Source of the DNA: Nephromyces sp. MM_2019
Taxonomy: Eukaryota > Apicomplexa > Aconoidasida > Nephromycida
DNA length: 12,673 nucleotides
Assembly (NCBI GenBank): GCA_015657535.1
Contig: JADHZB010000269.1
Location: 7,056-19,728 of the forward strand
Direction: 5' to 3'
Each line of letters begins with the position of its first letter. Position 1 is the first letter of the stretch. Position numbers and translations under genes: made by a program. This document shows positions 1 through 6,710 of the stretch, in pieces. Below the pieces are notes generated by a model, which was not told where the DNA came from, searched no databases, and saw only the letters and a list, made by a program, of their open reading frames with translations.

Positions 1-6
1 ACCCCT

Positions 7-47
7 ACACACACACACATACACGTAGACACACACACACACACACA
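7..47 (+). repeat. CA-rich leader tracts before the prefoldin start
   Basis: Two (AC)n runs, at 7-19 and 29-47, end only 7 nt before the prefoldin ATG. They probably lie in the 5' leader or core promoter. Similar sense-strand CA tracts precede the alveolin start and the 1950 ORF. A regulatory role is inference. Confidence 0.6.
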
Positions 48-54
48 AACAAAT

Positions 55-258
55 ATGTCAAATTCAGCCATAGATCAACTTGATTTTGAAATTTTGGAGG
101 AAGATCAAAACAAAATTTGTCGATTTAGTTGTTTAACTCAACGCAATATACTGTTGGAAGAAAAAATTACAAATTTGAAAAATGAATTAACCAAATTAAA
201 TGATGCAGAAGACGAGGTTACACTCCTCTTTGATGATAATGATCTACTTTACAAGATT

Positions 259-331
<73 letters not shown>

Positions 332-776
332 ATATATATATATATGTATGTCGGTCCATGTGCGCGTGTGTGGATACATATATGTTTGTGTATGTGTATA
401 TTTCAAACTCATATGAAAAAGACTTGGAAAATGATTCGCTCAGATATCGTTTATACTGATTCAATTTATGTTACTTAATGTATTTATATATAATAAATGT
501 GTGTTGTTTGGAAACTTATACACCTAAAAATATTGTTTACACACATACACACACACACATATATATATAAATATGTTTTACACATTTTTAGGTCAATCCT
601 ATATAGATTGTAGCCAAGATGAAATTATAGAACAGCTTGAATCACAACAAGAAATGACTTCCAAAAAAATTAAAAATTTAAAAAAAAAAATGGAGGAAAC
701 TAATGAAGAATTGAGCCGACTAAAAGTTGAGTTGTATGCAAAATTTGGGTCAAGAATTCGCCTTGAAAAAGCATAA
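55..776 (+). CDS. PFDN4: Prefoldin subunit 4 (beta-type prefoldin), two exons
   Basis: Rebuilt as exon 1 at 55-259 and exon 2 at 592-776, joined in phase 1, giving 129 residues; family members are usually about 130. Exon 1 ends in DNDLLYKI and the junction codon restores Gly69, matching the conserved 'DD..L.Y.IG' turn of PFD4. Exon 2 ends with SRLKVELYAKFGSRIRLE (about residues 110-127), the C-terminal PFD4 signature (LYAKFG..I.LE). Two heptad-rich helices, about 30-55 and 75-115, are the coiled-coil arms of a beta-type subunit. Prefoldin is a cytosolic hexamer that captures nascent actin and tubulin and passes them to the CCT chaperonin. The ATG at 55 follows a CA-rich leader. The stop TAA at 774-776 overlaps a possible AATAAA at 775-780. 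Read without splicing, exon 1 runs into a meaningless Cys-Val repeat from the (GT)n tract. Family recognition is by eye but specific. Confidence 0.93.
260..328 (+). repeat. (GT)n microsatellite of 69 nt at the splice donor
   Basis: A perfect GT dinucleotide run begins exactly at the exon-intron boundary of the prefoldin gene and is followed by a short (TA)n run at about 330-344. It is the longest simple repeat in the window. Any GT in the run could be used as donor, but only one in three keeps the reading frame. Confidence 0.95.
260..591 (+). other. Intron of the prefoldin 4 gene
   Basis: A 332-bp GT-AG intron. The donor GT at 260-261 is the first dinucleotide of a long (GT)n tract and the acceptor is the TTTTTAG ending at 591. 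The choice of sites is fixed by the protein: joining 259 to 592 recreates the Gly codon and keeps the conserved IG-x-x-[YF]-I-x-x-S-Q turn of prefoldin 4. The interior is TG/TA/CA microsatellite-like and has no coding signal. Confidence 0.88.
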
Positions 777-796
777 TAAACATCACACATTCACAT

Positions 797-849
797 ACAC
801 ACACACACACACACACACATACATATATATACATACACACACACACACA
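797..849 (+). repeat. (CA)n / (TA)n compound microsatellite
   Basis: (AC)n at 797-819, a short TA-rich bridge, then (AC)n at 835-849, about 20 nt after the prefoldin stop. Simple sequence repeat in the 3' flank. Confidence 0.9.
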
Positions 850-904
850 TACATACACACACGCACACATAGTTATATTATGTTGTGCTGTGTTATTGTA
901 TAGT

Positions 905-972
905 TTTGTGTTGTGTTGTGTTGTTTTGTTTGTATGGAAATACATCCTGTGTTGTTTTGTTTTGTATGTTTG
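905..972 (+). repeat. Imperfect TGTTG/TTTTG pentamer repeat
   Basis: Successive TGTTG units at about 905-930 shift to TTTTG units, then the same pattern resumes at 949-972. On this strand the segment is almost free of C. It may be transcribed as part of the prefoldin 3' end, but no function is visible. Confidence 0.7.
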
Positions 973-1299
973 TGTACACACACATTATGTGTTGTTTCTT
1001 ATATACACACACAAATGTTAAACTTGATATATACAAAATACATCATCATAGATTTTTTTGAGTGTATTCACACACCAAAAGTGGATCTGTATTCATACAT
1101 ATACCCATATATAGATCTATTAATTTTTGGAATTTTTTTTATACACACAAGAAATATTTTACCAATCATATAAACATCATCTAATCTACCCTACACATAT
1201 TTTACAAAACTTATATACACTGTAAAACAAGAATAGATATCACATTCAACATTTACACACACAATATCAAAAAAATTTACAAACAAATTCATATGTTGT

Positions 1300-1647
1300 A
1301 TGTTAACATTGTGTGTGCGGTCTACTACTAAAGGGTTAGATAGTGGGAAGTATACCTTAACAATATTAAACATTTCCGTTCGTTTGTATGCTATTGCTAT
1401 TTTGATCGGATATTATTGTATAATAAAATTTAAGCTAAGATTTACACACTTAGAACTTACACAGTTGACAATATTTAATTTTTTATTTCTGCACACACAT
1501 TTAAAATATTTATTATCCTTGATTTTAACCCTCCCAATTGTTTACATTACAAATTCAATATTTGACATCTTGTACACATATTTGAGAAGCTATACAATTC
1601 TCCTGCTATGTATAGGGGCATGTGTGTACACTCTTTTTAATCTATAG
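1300..1647 (+). CDS. Putative small hydrophobic protein (weak ORF)
   Basis: An open frame of 115 codons that I do not recognise. It is rich in Leu, Ile, Tyr and Phe and has three or four hydrophobic stretches (about residues 30-43, 57-65, 69-90 and 97-113), so it would be a small multi-pass membrane protein if real. The first 35 codons have a somewhat higher GC content than the surroundings. Against it: Thr/His patches from ACACA words run into the frame, AT-rich DNA easily gives Leu/Ile/Tyr-rich chance ORFs, and there is no recognisable motif. It could also be a fragment of a multi-exon or decayed gene. Listed so that it can be tested. Confidence 0.25.
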   Translation: MLTLCVRSTTKGLDSGKYTLTILNISVRLYAIAILIGYYCIIKFKLRFTHLELTQLTIFNFLFLHTHLKYLLSLILTLPIVYITNSIFDILYTYLRSYTILLLCIGACVYTLFNL

Positions 1648-1949
1648 ATTTATATACAAAGTCACATTCTCAGTGGATCATTCATTATCAAGGGATATGT
1701 GTGTACATATTTTTATGAACACACACACACGCGAATAAATAGTATCCAATCATTACCAACCAAGAAGCCTGTGTATACTTATATGTCACACACACACAAA
1801 CCAAATCAAAAATAAACACATCCACAAGGAGCCACTTCTAATCTAGTAATATTTCTGTATACACATAACGCATGCAGACACATACACATAATTACACATA
1901 CACGCACACAGACACACTCACATATCATCAAGCCATAATTGAAATCATA
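1648..1949. other. Intergenic, scattered ACACA words
   Basis: No gene seen. CA-rich words recur on the + strand at about 1717-1730, 1787-1797 and 1872-1920. The last cluster lies directly before the ATG at 1950. Confidence 0.6.
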
Positions 1950-2159
1950 ATGGATATTAAGGATAGGTATAAATATAATTTCTCAATGAAAAATTACAAA
2001 GATGTGTTTAAATTTCAGGGAAATAAGGAATTATTAAGTAAATTTTATTATAACAAAAATTCAAGCGTTTTAAAAATGCGTAAAAAAGAAAAAGAAAAAT
2101 TGAATAATCAACTTAGCTACAATTTCTCTCTAGATATATTGTTTGGGTGGGTTATCTAA
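1950..2159 (+). CDS. Putative small basic protein (weak ORF)
   Basis: An open frame of 69 codons from the ATG at 1950 (MDIKDRYKYNF...) to a TAA at 2157-2159. The frame also extends upstream to 1872, but that part encodes only Thr/His repeats from CA words and looks like leader, so I start at 1950. The product is Lys/Asn/Tyr-rich with a basic patch, KMRKKEKEKLNNQ, at about residues 44-56. I recognise no family. In favour: the CA-rich leader resembles those before the prefoldin and alveolin starts, and the composition is not merely a dinucleotide repeat. Against: the short length. The TTTCAG at 2013-2018 looks like an intron acceptor, but splicing it to the GTAT donor at 1967 breaks the frame. 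It might be one exon of a larger gene. Confidence 0.3.
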   Translation: MDIKDRYKYNFSMKNYKDVFKFQGNKELLSKFYYNKNSSVLKMRKKEKEKLNNQLSYNFSLDILFGWVI

Positions 2160-2336
2160 TACTATCGGTAACCTATATATATAATAATTCAAAAAAAGTT
2201 TATGTTATTACATAATCTTTCCCATCATATATTTGTTATAAGATTGGAGAACATAGGTGTGTTAAATAACAAAAAATATTTTCTGGATACCCTGATTTCA
2301 TGGATATGCTCTCTTGAAAAGAAATGTGCGTAAGAG

Positions 2337-2354
2337 CATCATAAATATATGATG
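2337..2354 (+). other. Perfect 7-bp inverted repeat (hairpin)
   Basis: CATCATA at 2337-2343 pairs with TATGATG at 2348-2354 around a 4-nt AATA loop. A second partial pairing, TGCTCT at 2307-2312 with AGAGCA at 2333-2338, overlaps it. It may be a local RNA fold, but no known RNA family was recognised. Confidence 0.45.
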
Positions 2355-2479
2355 AAATTGTTCAACTTCTTTGATCCAATACTTTCGGCCCCATTTCATT
2401 TCTTATTTTTGTTTTCATTCTTTACAGATCATATACACACACACCCTCACCAACTATTTACATATTTAAATGTGTTTCG

Positions 2480-2549
2480 CTCTTTGACGCCCTATACATT
2501 AACTCACACTCTTTGACGCGTTACATATTAACTTGTTACGCTCTTTGAT
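2480..2549 (+). repeat. Threefold CTCTTTGACGC repeat in the alveolin 3' flank
   Basis: CTCTTTGACGC occurs at 2480-2490 and 2509-2519, and a third, shortened copy, CTCTTTGAT, starts at 2541. The spacers between copies are related (TACATTAACTCA versus TACATATTAACTTG), so this looks like an imperfect tandem array of about 29-32 bp. In the alveolin sense the word reads GCGTCAAAGAG. Confidence 0.7.
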
Positions 2550-2663
2550 TCTTTACACCCTCAACACCTCGCTACCCTTGCAACATCTCCCTACATTCTC
2601 AACTCATTATTACACACTAACACAACATATTATCAACTCCACCCCAACCCGCATTACACACAA

Positions 2664-3851
2664 TTATCCTTCAAGTTGTGGGTTGTCAGAAGTATCTTCA
2701 CTAGCACTCATAGGTTCATTTTCATCAAAACTTTCTAGACTATGTCCTTGTTGTTGTTCACCTGCGTCTGCCTCATTAAAGTAACCCTGCACATCTTGAA
2801 CAGTGAGCATAGGATGTTCTTCAATTATGTTATGTCTTGGCACACAACAGTTAAAACAATTTGAAGGCCAACAGCTACTCGTAGTGTTTGAACACTTACT
2901 ATACTCATCAATATATTCCATAGGTACACGTATAGTCCCTGGTGGCATATCACTGATTTCAACGGGGAGCTCTTCTAATTTACCAATTGGTTTCCTAACC
3001 ATAACAGATGGCATTTCCTTTACTTGTTTAACAGGGTAAGGTACAAGTAAGGGTGATGGGCATTCTAAGCTCACATCAAATTTAGGTTTTATTGTTTCGA
3101 TATGAACAATCTTCTCAATAGGTTTCCATACATATTGTACTGTTTCTATAGGGTTTTCTATCTCTATTATTTTGGGTACTTTCTTTTCTACAGTGTCAAT
3201 AACGACTTCCCGCTCAATAATCTTATCAACGAATTTGATCTGAGGTACTTCAATCTCTATGATTTTCTGTTCACCACTATACTTAACAACGGGCCTAGGA
3301 ACTTCACGAATCTCCCACTTTGGTACAAACTTGTGTGTGTAACCCGTTACAAGTGGTACGATCACTTCTTTCTCTTTATATCGAAGTTGTGGGATCTCTA
3401 TCTCTTCTCTATGTATATTTATTTTTGCCTGTGCAACTTGATGCTTAACATCCTGATTATATATCTTAGGTTGAACCGCATCCAATACTTCTACTTGTGG
3501 TACTTCTATGATACGATCTCTTCTCTGTATCTCTTGTACAATTGGTACAGGTACGATAGGTTGCTCACAGGACAACCTTAGCCTACCTTCTTTTGTCCAT
3601 GCCCAACTATGGCCATCTGGTATCATACTCTTTGATTGATTTGAATAGCACTGACTATTACTGAAGCATGGGAAACATGAGGGTGTTGTACCCATATCAT
3701 CTGGGACCCTCCTAAATTCTGTTGTTAGCCAAGGATCACCCCTCTGCCCAGCTTGTGTGTCAAGTCTTTGTAAGCGTTTACCCACACCCATCAACTCGGT
3801 GTTATATCGGTTAAAGCCAGGTTCCCCTGGTGGTGCCAGACTGCCTGACAT
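2664..3851 (-). CDS. Alveolin / IMC1-family inner membrane complex protein
   Basis: A single-exon 395-residue protein. Residues about 98-260 form the alveolin core: repeated short blocks of alternating charged and V/I/P residues, such as DRIIEVPQVEV, EEIEIPQ, KEKEVIVP, QKIIEIEVPQIKFVDKIIEREV and KKVPKIIEIE. Alveolins build the filamentous subpellicular network beneath the alveolar sacs of apicomplexans, ciliates and dinoflagellates and give shape and strength to the cell. Cysteines flank the core: C59, C62 and C68 on the N-terminal side and C320, C327, C332, C335 and C336 on the C-terminal side. Such clusters in some family members are thought to be lipid-modified or cross-linked. There is no signal peptide or membrane segment. 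The tail (from about 340) is acidic and Ser/Gln-rich. The ATG at 3851 is the first in frame and lies about 65-90 nt downstream of a CA tract on its sense strand. The exact family member cannot be told from sequence alone. Confidence 0.93.
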   Translation of the reverse strand: MSGSLAPPGEPGFNRYNTELMGVGKRLQRLDTQAGQRGDPWLTTEFRRVPDDMGTTPSCFPCFSNSQCYSNQSKSMIPDGHSWAWTKEGRLRLSCEQPIVPVPIVQEIQRRDRIIEVPQVEVLDAVQPKIYNQDVKHQVAQAKINIHREEIEIPQLRYKEKEVIVPLVTGYTHKFVPKWEIREVPRPVVKYSGEQKIIEIEVPQIKFVDKIIEREVVIDTVEKKVPKIIEIENPIETVQYVWKPIEKIVHIETIKPKFDVSLECPSPLLVPYPVKQVKEMPSVMVRKPIGKLEELPVEISDMPPGTIRVPMEYIDEYSKCSNTTSSCWPSNCFNCCVPRHNIIEEHPMLTVQDVQGYFNEADAGEQQQGHSLESFDENEPMSASEDTSDNPQLEG

Positions 3852-3950
3852 CTGTGCTTGTTGTTTTGATTATATAAATGTGTTTTTAATATCCTTTCTA
3901 CTAGAGAAATTTTGTTGTGTATGTATGTGTGTGTGTGTGTGTTCACTTTA
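3852..3950 (-). promoter_or_regulatory. Alveolin upstream region with CA tract
   Basis: On the alveolin sense strand, a (CA)n tract (3926-3942; TG on the + strand) lies about 75-91 nt before the start codon and is followed by an A-rich leader. This mirrors the arrangement before the prefoldin start. CACAC-type words are reported targets of some apicomplexan AP2-domain factors, so this is a reasonable candidate promoter or leader element, but no binding or transcription start is shown. Confidence 0.35.
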
Positions 3951-6710
3951 ACTCATGAGTTTTCTGGATTGGTTTGAAGCTACACAATCGTTAAATTCAA
4001 CAAAATTTGATATGGATTATCTTTATCTGCAATATTTAAAATGTATATATGTCATTCATTTGAATTAGATTATATATATATATATTGGTATGAGTAAATG
4101 AATATCAAAGGCTGTGATGTATTTGAATAATAAATTCTTATATATAGAAATTTAGTTTTTGTTTGTAGGAAACATTGGTGTATAATTTTAAGATTATAAA
4201 TCAACATACATTTATAAACTAAAAAATTGTTTATACAAAATTTGATTGGATCACTCTTATGTTAAGTTGAATATATAACAGGAGTTGATACACTTTTATT
4301 TGTGGACATGTGTGTTTGCGTGTATATGTGCTTGTGTAGATATATGTGTGTGTGTTTGTGTATTTGTATACTTATTTAGCATTGAGTATTATATATGTGT
4401 TTATCATTGAGGCCCATATTAATTAAGTCTAACTAATTAGGGCCTTCATATATATCATTGAGAGATATATAATTTAACTACAAATAAATTGCTTATCTCT
4501 GTGAGTAATATTCGGTATAAATATATAAAGTATATGAATATTTTTCCTTATTTAAACATGTATATTTAATTTGAACATATACTTGATGTGTAAATTTAAA
4601 TTTATTATATACATATATATAGAATTTAAAGGATATAAAATATATATATGTATATAATAAATTTGAAACATTAAACATTAATTATTTTATCTATTTCCTA
4701 TATACACATATATTTATTATAAAAAATAACTTGTAAACTTAACAAATAAAATCAAATGTGTATATAACTAATTTCTATTTGATTTTGAATTGAAATTACT
4801 TATTATCGATTTGTGTATCATTTTACTTATATAAAGAAATAAATATACACAAATCTTAATTTTTATAATAAACCACAAGAAGTTGATTTCCTTATATAAA
4901 ATTTTTATCATATCTAAATAACTAAGCCCTAAAACCAAACCTTGAAAAGTTAATAATTATATATACATGTATATATGCATTTTTAATGTGTATATTTTAT
5001 AAATAATTCCTCTTATCTATTATTTCTCACCAGTTTATTGACATCAGTCATACATTCAATACTTGTTGTAAATTTATAATGGAAATCTAAATTATAGTCT
5101 TTTATGTTTTAAACAAAGTGGAAATATCAAAATTAAACGAAAAAATATTAGGTTATTTAAATTTACAAATTTTTAAATTAAAAATAAATATACTGATTTC
5201 ATTGAATTGAAGGAGCTTAGGATTATAATTAATTACACATATAACCATATATATATATATTTATATAAGTATACATGTGTGTATTTTACAAATAATTTTT
5301 TTCTTAATGGAAATTCTACTAATTTCTCAATGTATATATTTACAAGTAGAAACCTGATTGATATAATATAATATAATACTTATATATATATATATATATA
5401 TATATACATAATAGCTTTTTGAAAGTACTAGTTTTGAGATATAAAACTTCTATAATATTCAGCTGAACAAGTTTTAGAGTAATCATATTAAACACATTAA
5501 AAACCTCAAATTATTGTATTTTACCTACATACATATTATAATTTTCTAGTAACATATATAATATCCTATATAAAATCATGTATAGTAATGTATACTTATA
5601 GCGTCTATAATAGCGTATGGAATTACAAGTATATAAAAATAGTAACATATTTTTTGCTAGAAAATTCTTATTTTCAATTATAACTTAAGAAATTGAGTTT
5701 GGAGAGCTAAAATTTATTCTCTAGTTGATTTATTAAATGTTTATAACTATAGAAATATACAGATATCTTTCAGGAAATTATAAAATTTATATATACAATA
5801 CTTAATTTATCTTGATAGGATTTTACCATGTTATAAATACACAAACAAAGATAAATCTTAGTAGTAGCTACAAATACTAATAGATAACATATATATATAA
5901 ACACAGAGTATAGTGTACTTAATCTCTCTTGAGTGATATAACCAAATTAACATATGAAAGTTTAATCTAAATGTGTTTAGGTGTTACAATCAATGAATTG
6001 GTTTTGTTTTATAAATGAGTTATATAACGTATTTTAAAATTATGTAAGCTTAGTATTTATATTTTTTAGAAATAAATAAACTTACAAAGACAACCTTAAG
6101 TAGAAGATTAATTAGCAACGCTAAATTGTTTCAAATTTATCATTCCTTATGTTTTGAAAATTTATTTATTTTTATTCTCTATATATGACACGACTACAGC
6201 ACCATGTGTAAGAACAGATTACTTACTAAACTCAAATTTATTTTTTTTTGAAATTTTGTAAAAAATTCAAAATGTTCATCATGCTTTAAAGACAACAAAA
6301 AATTATCATTTTGTGATATTATGAGAATCCCAAATTTATAACATAGAAAAGATAATAAAAAAGTAAAATTGAAAAAATTAGTTAGTTATTAGATCAAAAA
6401 TCAAAAGGAATCCATGACTTAATTTTATTCCCATAAAATGATATATCATAACTCTATTAAAACCTTTAAAAAGGTCTCAGAGTATTATAGAATCCTAAGT
6501 TTAGAATTCTAGCTAGTATATGTCTGATCCTGTGAGGTGTGTTGAGAAATAATTACTTCATTAGAAACAAATCGGACTATGTTTACCTATTAAAAGTTTA
6601 TCCAGAGCAATTTAAAATTGTATTACAAATTTCTCACCCTTTTTGCTAAAAATATATAAAAGTAGTAGATGAAGAAGATGGGGTAATAAATTGACTTAGT
6701 ACTCAAATGA
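3951..6710. other. Long AT-rich intergenic region
   Basis: About 2.7 kb with no recognisable gene on either strand; sampled stretches are roughly 80-87% A+T. Open frames are short and Tyr/Ile/Asn-rich, as expected by chance. It holds TG-rich patches at about 4301-4367, (TA)n tracts at 4071-4085, 5247-5260 and 5381-5406, and an ATATA pentamer run at 5361-5378. It lies between the alveolin 5' end and the kinase 3' end, both on the minus strand, so it should include the alveolin promoter and the kinase 3' UTR. Confidence 0.7.
5361..5406. repeat. ATATA pentamer run followed by (TA)n
   Basis: An (ATATA)n-like run at 5361-5378 passes into a perfect (TA)13 tract at 5381-5406. Simple repeat in the central AT-rich spacer. 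Confidence 0.9.

Larger units (their letters stand above)
777..1299. other. Intergenic, CA/TG/TGTTG repeat-rich
   Basis: No convincing gene. It contains (CA)n runs at 797-819 and 835-849, an imperfect GTGTT/TGTTT pentamer run at about 905-930 with a second patch at 949-972, and scattered ACACA words. Open frames here are Cys-Val or Thr-His repeats forced by the dinucleotide composition and are not taken as coding. It holds the prefoldin 3' UTR and probably the upstream region of the next putative ORF. Confidence 0.7.
2160..2663. other. Intergenic; alveolin 3' flank with strong strand skew
   Basis: No gene recognised. A 7-bp stem hairpin lies at 2337-2354. From about 2440 to 2663 the + strand is C-rich and G-poor, with no G at all from 2581 to 2650, and it carries three copies of a CTCTTTGA-type word. 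As the alveolin gene ends at 2664 on the minus strand, this is most simply its 3' UTR and downstream region, which would be G-rich and C-poor in the mRNA sense. Confidence 0.6.

Noticed and set aside
1..47. Telomeric repeat at the left end
   Set aside because: The repeat is (CA)n, not a CCCTAAA/CCCTAA-type telomere array; the single ACCCCTA at the very start is not repeated.
218..464. Open frames with Cys-Val or His-Thr repeats over the GT tract on both strands
   Set aside because: They are produced by translating a dinucleotide microsatellite. The prefoldin splice model explains the region.
700..981. Minus-strand 93-codon frame rich in Cys, Val and Thr
   Set aside because: It is a read-through of CA/TG repeats, antisense to the prefoldin second exon, with no motif.
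1967..2018. A possible 52-bp GT-AG intron inside the 1950 ORF
   Set aside because: The ends look like splice sites, but splicing shifts the frame into an early stop, so there is no coding support for it.
2347..2354. ATGATGA word resembling a C box of a C/D snoRNA
   Set aside because: No D box (CTGA) or terminal stem was found at a suitable distance downstream, and a 7-nt match is expected by chance in this DNA.
2803..3581. Two + strand open frames (78 and 159 codons) inside the alveolin gene
   Set aside because: They are antisense shadows of a well-supported alveolin reading frame; the Tyr/Phe/Leu-rich composition mirrors its codons.
4493..4678. 61-codon minus-strand open frame
   Set aside because: Tyr/Ile/Lys-rich frame expected by chance in AT-rich spacer, with no motif.
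3951..6710. Centromere candidate
   Set aside because: Sampled AT content is about 80-87%, lower than the extreme values described for Plasmodium or Theileria centromeres, and no regular tandem array was seen.
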